From Prosapia bicincta (taxonomy: Eukaryota > Arthropoda > Insecta > Hemiptera > Cercopidae): a stretch of 64,000 nt of DNA. The notes under the pieces are model-generated. The model searched no databases. It was not told where the DNA came from and worked only from the letters and a program-made list of their open reading frames with translations. Below, in pieces: positions 25,021 through 38,357 of this stretch (within the stretch, counting starts at the first letter, position 1; each line of letters starts with the position of its first letter). The position numbers and the translations under genes are program-made. The DNA is taken from positions 348,459,082 through 348,523,081 of the forward strand of contig JBAIZL010000002.1 in the NCBI GenBank assembly GCA_036971475.1. The letters are read 5' to 3'.

Positions 25021-25326
25021 ATATTATATCTTATCTTGCAATTATTCTTTTTCATTTTATAATCTAGTAAACCCAGTACACAATATCAGTCCAATACAAA
25101 TTAATGCTTATTTTAATATTTACTAATAGGAAAAAACATTTTGTACAAACAAAATATTAATAAGAAAACGAAGTGAAAATTTATAGTAAAGTTATAATTC
25201 GCGGATTTATCTCTATTTAGTGAAGTGATGAAGTTATCATCTGGGACTTATTATAGGCTATATGTTGATTATTACTTATTGCGCTTGGCGACCTGACCTG
25301 TTAACTAAAGGTTGTTATATTTTTAA

Positions 25327-25376
25327 CTTACACTTGGAGGAAACGATTTCGTATTAATCGTTCCTCCAAGTGTAAG
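25327..25376. other. Near-perfect 50-nt hairpin
   Basis: Arms cttacacttggagga-acgatt and its complement (one bulged A) flank a loop of about 7 nt. It is isolated, with no tandem array or recognisable element around it. Confidence 0.75.
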
Positions 25377-27718
25377 CTAACAGTTTAACAAGTATAATAA
25401 ATAATTAACAACCAGCTCGTCATGAACAACAACAACACTTAGATATTGATTATGGTAAATGAACTAATTCGTATTTACAGTATAATAGTTTTGTAACTAA
25501 CTAAAACCTTTTGGTTCGGACATTAGTTTAAACTTATATCACGGAGAGGAAATACGTTGTGGCGCCACTGTTTCAAGGTTATCTTGAAGTGTTAATTCAT
25601 CTGTTCTTTTCCTTGTGGCCTAAAAATTTACTAAGAAGCTACTTGTTGCACAATACGGAGTCAAGTACAGTTTTCCGACATACGTGCCATATAAATATGA
25701 AGTAAGTACATTTATGTAGTTATAAATGTTTGCTTATATTTCATTTATTATACCTACATTATAATGTATTATAGGTTGTCATTTTACAGAAGCAATTATG
25801 GGGTGGTATGAATTATGTGGCCTAAAAAAATTCACATGTGGTTTTGGTTATGATTTTTTAAAACCTTGCAAGTACAAGACCGTTAATGTTTCTAACAGTT
25901 TATTGAATGTTATGTTCATTTGTGTTTAACCACTGATTTTTGTCAGTTATGTTGCGAGGATATTACATATAAATTTAATTTCAAAAATCAAACTGTAAAA
26001 ATATTGAAATATTAATATATTTTAATTATTAATAATATAATATAATTTATATTATTTAATAATATTATAATCACACAAATTATAAATATTTAATATCAAT
26101 ATATATAGTATTGATTTAATTATAATTGATACATAATATTACAATATCAATATAATATAAGCAAATTTATTTCTATTACAATAACACAGTAGGCTATATT
26201 AAAGTATACATCCAAAATGATGTTGCCCTCTTGTCTTTTTTTACATTTTGTCTTATTTTTGTTTTTTTTTCAAAATATGTGATTAGATAGTGAAAGTACA
26301 GGAGTGAGTGCTAAAAACCAATGTGATATGAACATGATTTGGATGTTGTGCTTGAATTTCACAATGTGTCAGCTTATGTGATGCTTGGGATTGTTCAAGG
26401 ATTTATTGAAGCACTAGATGTTCAAAGTAAGATCATCTATATATAAATATATCATCATCATATAATAATATATTTCTAACCTACCAGTTAAGAGTTATTC
26501 ATGTTCGTGATATTCATGTGATGCTTTAAATTTTTTATTTTAATAAACTGAAGTAAGGGTATTAACTAACATTGAGTAATTTTTTATTCTTAATGAGGTT
26601 TTACATTACTGTAAAAAAAAAGATAAATAAGAAAACGACTTTGTATTTGAGATAAATGTAATTTTGTTAACTTAAATTATTTGCAGATGAACATTAAATA
26701 ATAGATGAACTTGTATGTAACAAACATAGCTTTAGCCTACTTTTGAAAATGTATATAGATAAAGTGAAATTGTGATGAACGTGATAGTTTTTAGCATTAT
26801 ATAACTTGTTCAATAATTCAGCGTATTTGTTTAAGGGAGTAGGCCTCGGAAAGTAAATTAACTTGCCATTTACAAACACAAAAAAAATTGAATTTGCTAT
26901 TGTTATTTCAATCGGTGTGTGTGTGTTGGGTTAAGTAATTACTAGAAACAGTAAAACGTTACTATGCTACAAAAATTCATTCTCACATTTTCTCTTGCAA
27001 GGGCGTTTTGTATATATGGTATTTAATTTCCTGTTCTATTCTATAGTTTTGCAATTTTATAGGGTGTGTGCAGGATAAAACATAGTGCTGTGGTTGCTAA
27101 TAGTGCTTTCTTAAAGTTAAATTTTGTGTTAAAATTTTTTATTTTTGGGAGACAATAGCAAATGAATTATATTTACAGGCACTTTGCTAGCTTTTACTTA
27201 CAAAAAATGAAGCCAACATGTTAAATTAGTCATGTTTGAGGTATGCAGTGGAGGGGTGGGGGAGTTTCTATTTTCCAAAATTCTGATTTTGTTAGACTTG
27301 CGAATGTTTTCATAATTTCCATTTAATTCTTAATGACTCTTTGCATCCCCCTTTATAATTTAGTTTTTGTTTCAAAAATCGATTACGTATAAGTAGGAGA
27401 TAAATACCATGTTTATTACTAATTGATAAATTATCAATTTGCTATTAGCAGATTTACTTCTAGTACTGTAACAGTATATTTTGGTATTAATTCAATATAC
27501 AGTTTATATAATTATTACTGGCCTTTTTTACATGTCATTATTTTTTTTCTAAAAATCTTAGCTTGATGGGGGAACCTATGTGATTTGGAGTCCTACCTGC
27601 ATCTCACAGTGTTGCTGAAATGTTGCTTTTGATGGATTCTTGGAGCGTTTTGTACAAGCTTTAGATGTTAAAAGTAAGATTATTACAGTATAAGAAATAT
27701 TATATATATGTATATAAA

Positions 27719-28151
27719 GAACTAAGTCAAAATACAAATACCAGAATTATAATTGAATTTACAATTCAAAGCTTTTCGTTGGCTAACAGTACAAACATCA
27801 TCAGGAATATTAAACAATTAAAATTAACATATGTGCAAATTAGATCAAATAAATAGCTATGCCAAATCAATTATAATGTTGTTAAACTTTTATTTTGCTG
27901 CCCTAACATTACAAACATTGATTATATTATCAAATTTAGATTTATATTCAGTGTTTGTAAAGTTAGGTTAGGTTAAAATAAAGTTTAACAACATTGTAAT
28001 TGATTTGGCATAGCTATTTATTTGATCTAATTTGCGCATATGTTAATTTTAATTCTTTAATATTCCTGATGATGTTAGTACTGTTAGCCAACGAAAAGCT
28101 TTGAATTGTAAATTCAATTATAATTCTTGTAATTGTATTTTGACTTAGTTT
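27719..28151. mobile_element. Foldback element, arms about 185 bp
   Basis: 27719-27905 and 27960-28151 are almost perfect reverse complements; the short centre is itself partly palindromic (cctaacattacaaacat / gtttgtaaagttagg). Each arm carries the CTGATGAT-hairpin-CGAAAAGCTTTGAA motif (minus strand 27773-27804, plus strand 28066-28096). The same sequence marks Penelope ends in this window. I infer a pair of inverted Penelope terminal repeats without a coding core. Confidence 0.75.
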
Positions 28152-28181
28152 TTTATTAATACACAAGAATACATATTGCGA

Positions 28182-28186
<5 letters not shown>

Positions 28187-28216
<30 letters not shown>
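28187..28216. repeat. (TA)n microsatellite
   Basis: Pure TA run next to the foldback element. Confidence 0.95.
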
Positions 28217-28217
<1 letters not shown>

Positions 28218-28255
28218 CTTTGTCGATTATTTATTCAATGAGTAACCGAATTTGA

Positions 28256-28370
28256 TTTGTATTTGTTTAGTTTAGATGTTCATTGTATCTTTCTTTTAAT
28301 TCCTTGTTTGTTTCTCCCACATATAATTGATTACAATCTTGACATTTTATATTATATACATATAAATATG
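28256..28370 (-). pseudogene. Penelope GIY-YIG remnant
   Basis: Minus-strand translation reads [19 protein letters not shown] and then ERYNEHLN. This is the zinc-linked GIY-YIG core (C-x2-C, Y-V-G-E/Q-T, K-R-Y-x-E-H) typical of the Penelope-like endonuclease. Only about 38 residues survive, and both sides run into AT microsatellites. Confidence 0.75.
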
Positions 28371-28515
28371 TATATATTTATACAAATACACACACATGTG
28401 TGTGTGTATATATTTTTTTTTCACATTGTCCATTATTTTTCCGTTGCACTGACTTTATGAAGTTATTATTATCACTTGTAAATACTTTTTTCCACCACTG
28501 TGTAATAATAATAAC

Positions 28516-28669
<154 letters not shown>

Positions 28670-29119
28670 CGTGTGTTTATGTATATGTATGTATTTATGT
28701 ATCTGTGTACTTTTTTGAATTTTACTCGTTTAAAATAATGTAATATTTCTAATAAAAAACTTAGTACTTTATCGAACACCTACGATAGCGGCTACCGCTA
28801 TTTTCGTTATATTATTTTAATTTTATTATGTATTTCTACGGCCTAAACACGAATCCAACAGTATTTTCTGTCGCTGATGCCGGTTTTTTAAAATATACTT
28901 TAAAAAACATCAACCTAAACTAACCTTTATTTTTCAACATTAATATATAGGCTTTATATATTGAAATATAGATACAAAGTATCCAGAGCGGTAGTTGCTG
29001 ATCTTAATAATTACCAGAATATAGCCTACGTGTTATGTAATAAAATAAGCTTATATATAACCTTTTACAGTATGCTATTATTTTGTTTCAGAACTTTCGA
29101 TTGAACACGACGCTGTCTA

Positions 29120-31380
29120 TTTACAGGAAGAAGAGATCCATTGAAGTTAGCAAAGTAGATGAGGCTTTTTGTAAGGTCTTACTCACCATGTTTATTTTAA
29201 AAAGGATATTATACCACGTTACCAGGCAACACAAACTAAGCAAGTTTGAAGTTTTCTTAGTATTCCTACAGCAGAGTTCCTACTAAAAGCATCCAGCTTT
29301 TGGTCTTGAGAGGCTTCATACAAAGCATCGTATATTTCCTCAATGTGATATCTAAGAGGCACAAATGCTTCAATCCTACTCTCCCACCGAGTATTGCTGA
29401 GGGGTTTCACTGTTAGAGTGGATACGTGTTTTGTCAAAATACTCCACCTATGAGTCGAACTAGAAAAAAAGTTGAAAATTTCTTGAATCGTACTAAAACA
29501 ATCAACTGCAATAGGGCAAGAGAGAGCAGCATCGTTAACCACTAGATTCATAGAATGGTTTCCACATGGCACGAAAAATGCCCTAGAATTCAAATCAAGT
29601 ACTCTTTTCTGGACTCCAACATGCTTTCCTCTCATGTTGGAGCCATTATCATACCCCTGGCCCCTCATGTTTTTTAACGGGATGTTCCGTGTAGATAACT
29701 CACTGAGTAACACTTCTGTGAGACCTTCACCCGATGAATCTTTGATGGGCAGAAAGCCTAAAAAATGTTCTTTTATTGCCACTTCCTTATTTTTTACACA
29801 TGTAACAAATCTCACCAAAATTGTCATTTGTTCTGTATGGCTAATATCGGGTGTACAGTCCAGTATTATAGCATAATATGTTGCTTCTTTTAGGTCACTT
29901 ACGATTCGGTCTTGGATCTTAGTGGACAAGAGATAGATAAACTCATTTTGTATTTGTTTGCTCTAATAGTGAACGTTTGTCTCTTCAGAAGTAACTCTTC
30001 TTACATGTTCAGCCATGACAACATCGAATTTGGAAATATACTCTACAAGTTTCAAAAAGTTACCATTGTTACGCTCAAAAAGAGACACTTTTTTCCCTCG
30101 AAAAGCCAACCCCTGAGATCCTAAAAATTGGACCACACACAGTAAACGTTTCAAAACTTGGTTCCAATGTTCTGTTTCAGCCCGAATGGTTCTCTCATTT
30201 TCTTTGTCAATCGTTCTATCCAAACGTAATCGCATGGACAGTTCACGCCAAGATTGACAATGTTGTATGTGGGTAGAAGATTTCTCATGACTGGTCAAAA
30301 TCTGCGTTAAGCTTTGCCAGTCAGAATATCCTTGGTCTCCTGCAAGAGATGAATTCACATTACCAAAGACTTTGCAGGCAAAGCAAAATACTGCGTTTTT
30401 TTGTACTGAATACATCAACCAATTCCTGTGGACTTGTTCCTTATTGCAAAGTTTTCTAGTGAAATGAAGTGAAGAGAATTTTCTACCTTTAGCATCAATG
30501 GGAAAGTCGATGTTAGTAACTTGCACAGGTCCACGCTCAACAAGAAGTTTTCGTATCTCATCCGTGATTTTGAGCGGCCACTCTCCACAGTCCATCGATA
30601 GTAGCGGTGACGTGTCTCCAGGCAGTTTTTGATCCTACAATACAAATCAAACTCTAAATTTTTGTATTGTCTCATGTAAAAGTTAATTTTAAAATATGAA
30701 TACGAGAAAAATATTTATGTAAGTTTGAATGGCAAAAGATTAAAATTAAAGAATTGAAACTGAGCTGTTCAGTTGCAGAAACTCCTGTGATCAATTGTTG
30801 TTAGAGAAAGTGCGCTAACCAAAGGTGCAATTTGAGTGCAGACTTTTCCTACGGTACGGCCCTTTGCATTCTCTGTATTTAATTTTGTTTCTTAATATCA
30901 TAAAATATATTTTTCTAATTTTAATTACAATATGCGTAACCGTAACATAATAGCTTCTAAAATTCAAAGGCCTAAGCTTATACAAGCCAAATAACATGAG
31001 TTCTTTATCATAAAAATAAAGAAAAATTATCATTTAATAGGCTACCCATTGTTATTGGCCTACAGGCCCAAATCGTGTTTATTTAAATTTAAGCATAGTT
31101 TATATCTTAGGCACAATTTATTGTGATGTAAATTAAATTAACTTACAGTTTCATTTGTTTGGTGGCTTGTCGATGAAGTAGTTACTGCCTCCAATATTGG
31201 CAATTCATCTTTTTCGATATTGGTTTTTGTAGCAGTATCGTCCTCGTCCAACTTCGTGACCAAAAAAAACTTCTGTAGTGCTTTCGATTGCATTTTGTCT
31301 TCTTTTGCATGCTGCAATTTTCTTTTGCGGTTGAATGACCCAGAGGGCTTTTTACTACTACCGGCACTACTACTTGACAT
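29120..31380 (-). pseudogene. hAT transposase, TTF-type finger plus DUF4371 region
   Basis: Exon 1 (31147-31380) starts MSSSSAGSSKKPSGSF and ends at ACT|GTAAGT. Exon 2 begins after tttgtattgtag at 30634, phase 0. It carries a TTF-type zinc finger region (RNWLMYSVQKNAVFCFACK, HEKSSTHIQH) and the start of the hAT catalytic domain (YYAIILDCTPDISHTEQM, RGQGYDNGSNMRGKHVG, FFVPCGNHSMNLVV). One in-frame TAG at 29963-29965 and a frameshift near 29225 break it. Recognisable similarity (WYNILFKINMVSKTLQ) ends near 29120, so the C-terminal dimerisation region is missing. The family mobilises hAT elements in the nucleus. This copy is dead. Confidence 0.87.
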
Positions 31381-31639
31381 GACTTGTTTAGTTGAGGTTC
31401 TTCACTGACGCACTAGTTTGCGAATGGTACTCAGGAGTTTAGTTTGGTTAACGGAGGGGCGCCCGATAGACGAGTCCAAGTAGATGACGGAGGGGCGCCC
31501 AACGAACGAGTCCATTTGAGAATAACAATAAACACAGTAGTGGTAGTATGCATAAGCGAATAGGGACCTTACGATATACCCTTACTCGCTTACTCCTACA
31601 ATTTGGCGGAGTAAATAAATCAACTCTCAACCTCTAGTC

Positions 31640-31737
31640 ACCTTTTCTATAGTGAAGATTGGAGAACGCGTAGGCGCCCCCTTTTGCCCTGCGCCCTACG
31701 CGGCCGCATACTTTGCGTACCCCTTAAACCGGCCCTG
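31640..31737 (-). repeat. hAT 5' terminal region
   Basis: On the minus strand it reads CAGGGCCGG, AAGGGGTACGCAAAG, GCGGCCGC, then GGGCGCAGGGC. It is GC-rich in contrast to the surrounding AT-rich DNA. Confidence 0.8.
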
Positions 31738-32239
31738 TACAGTTGTAACATCACGAAGCATTTGTATCACTCCGCGCCTATTCACAACTTCTACATCCGC
31801 TCTGAATTTTTTACGCTACTTTAAATTGAAAAAAAAGTAACTTTCCGAGGTCAATTTAAAAAAAATTCTTGTAGATATCGTCCTATTTAATGATGTTAAA
31901 CCATTTCCCAAAATATCGTATGGCGCAGAGTTTCTGCATTTTTACCATTGTAAACTAAGTTTAATGGTTTTTAGGCCAGTTACAAATGAAGGATATGCAA
32001 ATGTTAAATGCAATATTTCTTGTGTTGTGTGTGGAATTTTGTGCTTAGTGTTCTCTATAGTGATTTTGTAAGTTCTGTTATTCAGTAAGGCATGTGTGCG
32101 CAGTAATATGTGGTGCTTATAGTTAAGTGGTGTTTTCTGTTACATATTAATTGTCTATACAGTTACAATAATTCTTTATTTGAGATCATGAATTCCAGAA
32201 TGCAGACCATGAAAAACATTCTGATTTGTATAACAGACA

Positions 32240-32243
<4 letters not shown>

Positions 32244-32300
<57 letters not shown>
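32244..32300. repeat. (TA)n microsatellite
   Basis: Pure TA run of about 57 bp. Confidence 0.97.
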
Positions 32301-32304
<4 letters not shown>

Positions 32305-32679
32305 AAACAATTTAAAAATAAAAGAATAATTTATTGAATGGTTACTGTGCATAAGCTCGGCACCATACGATATTTTGGGAAGTTGTTCGAAACCATCAAA
32401 TAGGACGATATCCAAAAGAATATTTTTTATTGAAGTAGGAAAGTTACATTTTTTCTAATTAAAGTAGGGTAATAAATTCAGCACAGATGAAGAAGTCGTG
32501 AATGTGCACGGTGTGATACTTACGTATCATAGTGCTGCGCATAAGGTTGTACGCATCGACCGCGGTACGTCACTCAACCTTACGTGTGTAGATATTTTAA
32601 AAACAACTTCTCCAGTTAGGATGGGTTTGGTTATAAATTTATACAATAAAATTATTACATACAATTTATAAACACATTA

Positions 32680-33790
32680 TTACAAAACAGTAGAATTAGC
32701 CGATTGCTGGGTACTGTTCAACAGCCTAGTGACCTGTTCGTCTTAAGTATAAATATCATTTATGATTTAAGGGAATTATTGTTTAACCTGTCATGCATAC
32801 GTTGAAGAGTTTACATGATTATTTATAAAAACAGTAGAATCAGCCGATTGCTAGGTACTGTTCAACAGCCTAGAGACCTTTTCGTCTTAAATATAAATAT
32901 CACTTATGATTTAAGAGAATTATTGTTCAACCTGTCATGCATACGTTGAAGAGTTTACATGATTATTTACAAAACAGTAGAATCAGCCGATTGCTGGGTA
33001 CTGCTCAACAGCCTAGTGACCTGTTCGTCTTAAGTATAAATATCATTTATGATTTAAGAGAATTATTGTTTAACCTGTCATGCATACGTTGAAGAGTTTA
33101 CATGATTATTTACAAAACAGTAGCATCAGCCGATTGCTGGGTACTGTTCAACAGCCTTGTGATCTTTTCGTCTTAAATATAAATATCATTTATGATTTAA
33201 GAGAATTATTGTTTTAACCTGTCATGCATACGTTGAAGTGTTTACATGACTATTTACAAAACAGTAAAATCAGCCGATTGCTGGGTACTGTTCAACAGCC
33301 TTGTGATCTTTTCGTCTTAAATATAAATATCATTTATGATTTAAGAGAATTATTGTTTTAACCTGTCATGCATACGTTGAAGTGTTTACATGACTATTTA
33401 CAAAACAGTAAAATCAGCCGATTGCTGGGTACTGTTCAACAGCCTTGTGACCTTTTCGTCTTAAATATAAATATCATTTATGATTTAAGAGAATTATTGT
33501 TTAACCTGTCATGCATACGTTGAAGAGTTTACATGATTATTTAGAAAACAGTAGAATCAGCCAATTGCTGGGTACTGTTCAACAGCCTAGTGACCTGTTT
33601 GTCTTAAGTATAAATATCATTTATGATTTAAGAGAATTATTGTTTAACCTGTCATGCATACGTTGAAGAGTTTACATGATTATTTACAAAACAGTAGAAT
33701 CAGCCGATTGCTGGGTACTGTTCAACAGCCTAGTGACCTCTTTGTCTTAAGTATAAGATTGCTGGGTACTGTTCAACATACTAGTTCGAC
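32680..33790. repeat. Satellite array, unit about 144 bp
   Basis: Seven full copies plus partial ends. The marker cgattgctgggtactgttca recurs at about 32701, 32845, 32988, 33131, 33275, 33419, 33562 and 33705, in steps of 143-144 bp. Copies are highly alike, so the array is recent. It lies within the giant element. No coding potential. Confidence 0.93.
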
Positions 33791-34679
33791 AGACTGTTTG
33801 ATTTTCCATAATGGTAAGTTAACAAGGAAATGTTCATATTTGTTGATTTCATCTTCACGTTAGCTACTAGTTTTCACTAAGCAATTGTAAATATTTACAA
33901 GTGCTGAAGGGAATCTTGAATTTTGTTGCACATTACGTCCGGTGAATAGTAATAATCACTTGAACAATAGTTTATGACTGTTGATATTTTATAAACTGTT
34001 GTTCAAGTTTCAAGGAAATATTGTACAGGTATGTATCTTTCTTTTTAAATAATAAAAGTATTTACACACATCATATAAAAAACACAATTTTTGAAAATTT
34101 TATACAAATAAAAGTTTTGAGTCCTGACCCTTCTACTGTGCTCTTTGTAATTACATATTTGTGTATTATAAGATCTATATTATTGCAGTATTGGAAAATT
34201 TTTGCATAATCCAACTATATTGACTATATTAAATTAAAATATTATTCGTGCATAATAAAAATTATCAGAAAATGCTTGTAATTTAATGTATGTTTGGTTA
34301 TTATTTACAACACAATATTTGCGACAGTATAATTTACCTACAAATTAAAGTTATAACGACAATAAATATTTCATTGAGTTATAGTTGAATTTTGTGTAAT
34401 ATCATGCAAAGCTTTATCCACAAATTGTTATAACCTATAAGTAAAATATGCAATTTGTCGTAATAATGTTTATAACATGGACATCTTAAATGTAAATTAA
34501 GACTGAACAATCAATTTCAAGGCACATTTGAAATTACCTCAAAGCAACCTTTTATAAAGCAAACATTTCACAACATTTAAAGTGGAATTTAATGTAAAAG
34601 GGATTTGCATAAATTTGAACGCTTAGGTTATTTACTTAACTTTTTTTTTCCAGTAGCAACTGCAGGTAAGTTACTCTTG

Positions 34680-34990
34680 TGAGTATGGATACAAAGTCTA
34701 TATATTTGAGGATACAACATGATGCTTTTCAAGAACAGTCACATATTGATTTGTAAGTGCATCCACAAAGTTGTCATTTTGTCAATTGTTGGGGCTTTTT
34801 AAGTGGATGGTTTAAGGGTTATGTTAATTCTTTAAAACTTGTATAAGGTCGGGATCGCCATGGACAAGTGTTTTTTACTAGCAAGTATGGATACAAAGTC
34901 TATATATTTGAGGATACAACATGATGCTTTTTCAAGAACATTCACATATTGATTTGTAAGCGCATCCACAAAGTTGTATTTTTGTCAATT
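34680..34990. repeat. Tandem duplication, about 205-bp unit
   Basis: gtatggatacaaagtctata and the following gaggatacaacatgatgctt occur at about 34684 and 34887 with the same downstream sequence. Confidence 0.85.
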
Positions 34991-35039
34991 GTTTAGTGGA
35001 TGGTTTAAAGGTTATGTCAATTCGTAACCACTTGTATAA

Positions 35040-35890
35040 GTTGAGTTCTTGAATTTTACACAATTAGGACAGTTGTCATTTAAAATTATTAATGCCAGCC
35101 TATGGTATTCCCTATATATTTTGTCAATAATTAGGGCAGTTTCCATTCATTTTAAAATAATAACCTAACCTATTGTGTACCTAATATGAATATTTTTTTC
35201 TTCCACAATTAGGACAGTTTCCTTTTTAAATTAATAATCCTAACCTATGGTATTTTCAATATAGTTTGCTCCATAATTAGGACAGTTTTCATTCATTTCA
35301 AAATAACCTAACTTATTGTGTTCCTAATATGAATATCTTTTTGTCCACAATGAGGACAGTTGTCAATAATTAGGGCAGTTTTCATTAATTTTAAAATAAC
35401 ATATTGTGAACGTAATATATTTTTTTACACAATTAGGACAGTTTTCATTTTCAAATTAATAATCTAACCTATGGCATTCCCAATATATTTTGTCAATAAT
35501 TAGGGCAGTTTTCATTAATTTTAAAATAACATATTGTGAACCAAATATATTTTTTTGTCCACAATTAGGACAGTTTTCATTTAAAATTAATAATCTCAAC
35601 CTATGGTATTCCCAATATATTTTGTCAATAATTAGGGCAGTTTTCATTTATTTCAAAATAATAAACTAAACCTATTATAATCCTAATATGTATATTTTTT
35701 CCCCACAATTAAAACAGTTGCCTTTTCAAATTAATATTTCTAACCTATGGTATTCCCAATATATTTTTTCTCTATAATTAGGACAGTTTTCATTTCTTTC
35801 AAAATAATAACCTAACCAATTTTGTTCCTAATATGAATATTTTTTGTCCACAATTAGGACGGTTGTAATTTTTATTTTTAACTCCAATAT
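35040..35890. repeat. Minisatellite of two alternating monomers
   Basis: Monomer A (caattaggacagttttcatt, then ctatggtattcccaatatat) alternates with monomer B (aataattagggcagttttca, then ttgtg, cctaatat). The A-to-A step is about 133-145 bp. About six dimers with insertions and deletions. Confidence 0.85.
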
Positions 35891-35994
35891 ATTGTATTCA
35901 TCATCCTCAAAGGTTTGAAATAACGTTATGTGTAGCTGAAGATATATCGATTTTGGTCATGTTTATATTGGGTTTTTTGTGTAATTGGATGCAA

Positions 35995-36420
35995 TATTTT
36001 AGGTATGAATTATATAACATAGGTGAGTACATTTTTTTATCACCACGAGAGGTGAAACAAGCTGAGAGGTTTGAAAAAATCTGGTTTATCTTAAGAGATG
36101 GACTTGTTTTGACAATGATAACACTAGTCAAGGGTATATAAATGATTGAGGTTGTGGCAAAAGCATCGACGCAGAATATGTTTATACCGAAAACCTACAA
36201 AGCATTTTGAGTACATCGTCGCAAATTTTCTGATTTGATGAGATATTTTACCTGCAAAATTAAATATTTGGAAACCAGCTGAGGTTACATAGGTGAGTAT
36301 ATTTTGCACCACAATGAGGGGTGTAAACAGCTAATGTCAAAGCAAAATCTAGTTTATCTTGAAAGGTGTACTTGTGACGAAACAATGTTAGCACAAATCC
36401 ATTGTATCAAAGGTATATTA
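35995..36420. repeat. Diverged tandem duplication, about 290-bp step
   Basis: acataggtgagta, caccac-agaggtg and tctggtttatctt at about 36018-36095 recur, diverged, at about 36289-36360. Confidence 0.65.
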
Positions 36421-37229
36421 ATAGAATGTGAATATTTACTAACCAATAATTTGATATAATCTGGCCGTTATTTGGTCGATAAGGTTAGCATCTAGAATGT
36501 GTATAATTGCTAGCAAATGTTTTTACAACGGGTAATAGCGAGTATACATTTTTTTATAACCTCCACCGTGTGTTGATTCACATTTTTATTGCGAGTTAAG
36601 ATAAAGAGCAGCGAGGGGGTGGGTTTAAAGTGGTTCTCTTTACTAACAGAATTGTAGTTTGTCAAATTAGTTTTCAAGGAACAATAGCATATAAAATATG
36701 AAGTTTTTAAAAATAATATTGGGACAATTCTGCGTACTATATACAAAGTCATAGTTATTTGTCTTGTTAATTGGTAATAGATGAAAATATGGGATTGTTG
36801 CTGTGCTTTTGGTCACCGAATTCGTTACCTTACTGGCAATAACATTTGTACTTTGAAATAACCCTTGCAAAAAAAAAATAATAAGGACATGCTATTATTA
36901 TGCCTTTAATGGTATTTTAGTCATTTTTTATTTCTGATTACCAATTTGCCCTATTCCCTAATACTAATACATAGCTTCTACTCTGGAATTTCCTGAGTAG
37001 AGGTAGGCCTATATCATCATAATTCACAAATTAAATTATGGTTTTGATATGAATAGAATTGTTAGTTGTTTTCAATTGTGATTTATAGTTTCTTGATGAA
37101 TTATTGCTCTTAAATTGACTAGTTTACCTTATTATAAGGGCTCAGTTTCTTGATCCATTAATGATTTTGCTTTGACTAGTTTACTTTAATAAAAAGTATC
37201 AGTAGGCTGTTGCATCTAGAATAACCACT

Positions 37230-38357
37230 TGATAAGTTACTTTTATGTTTTGTGATATAACCAGGTCGAAATATATTGCTGTATATTACCGTTTCTTGAT
37301 TAACTATAAATTAAAACCGAAGTACTTTTGAAAAATTAATCAAATGTAGTATTAAAAACTACTTTGCAGAGACAAAGATTACTTCCGTTTTACTAATTAG
37401 GTGTTATTTATTTTCAAAACTTGGCATATTACTTGCTTCATATTATTTATCTTTTTGTAGTTTTTTTGTATCTTATTGTAAAATGTAACTAGCAAATTAA
37501 CATTTTAAGTTATTACAAAAATATATTTCAACTATTATTTTTCTAATATTGTATTTATTTGACTATATATTGTTTATAAGTTGACAAATGAATATGGACA
37601 TTATCTGTATATTACAAAAATATAGGTTTTAAAAATAACTATTTTGCAAAGAGAAAGATTACTTTTGATTTCTTAATTATGCGTCAATATGATGTTAAAT
37701 ATAGAAGAGTTTTGAATAATGAACACTAAAATTATTATCGTTTTGTAAATACTAACTACACTGTTACTCAACAAGATGTTTAAATATTTAGAGACATAAT
37801 AAGACACTTTCATGAGCTATGCTATAACCAAAAATTGCTACATTACAATTATTTAAATAACAATAAGTTTAAACCGTAGTATTTTCAAGAATTAAAAGTA
37901 TTATTACAAACTACTTTTCAAAGACTAAGATTACTTTAGATTTACTAATTATGTATTAATTAGTTTTAAAACTACCAATATTACTTGCATCTTAATACTA
38001 GATTAGTTTTGTAACTACACACTCTTTAAATATTTACAGAAATAATAATAATAATGAAAGGTTACTTACCGTTTATGAATTTAAAGGACTTGTGCAGTGA
38101 ACGCCTGCGGAGCGGCAATACGATAACCCGCAACAGACCTTGTTTAGTTGGTCTTCGTGCACATTGATTATTTGAAATGCGCGTAAGTTGGAACAGACCC
38201 TGATTAGTTGACACATTGATTAGTTGAAATGCGTGTAACTTGTTTGATTGAAAGTCGTGCACCTTGATTAGTTGGTCATCGCGCACATTGTTCATTTGAG
38301 CGTTGCGTATGTACGTTGTACCTTGGTTAGTTAACACATAGGTCATTTAAAGCAGCC

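Larger units (their letters stand above)
21671..27715. other. Upstream of MULE gene, no further gene seen
   Basis: AT-rich DNA inside the giant element. It holds short repeats and hairpins listed separately and a (CA)13 tract at 23761-23787. No recognisable promoter motif or exon was found. The regulatory region of the transposase gene should lie in the first few hundred bases above 21,670. Confidence 0.4.
29115..31737 (-). mobile_element. hAT transposon, 3'-truncated
   Basis: The 5' end at 31737 (minus strand) begins CAGGGCCGGTTTAAGGGGTA and continues into GC-rich subterminal sequence, the usual start of hAT elements with ZMYM/TTF-type transposases. The transposase pseudogene follows. No matching 3' terminal repeat or 8-bp duplication was found near 28.7-29.1 kb, so that end appears lost. 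It is nested in the giant MULE-type element. Confidence 0.82.

Noticed and set aside
28680..29080. A hAT 3' terminal repeat and 8-bp target duplication
   Set aside because: Looked for a CAGGG-type end and a copy of the flank tacagttg; neither was found, so the element is called 3'-truncated.
31448..31840. Short frames in the GC-rich patch
   Set aside because: The patch is the hAT terminal region and its flank; the frames are short and lack motifs.
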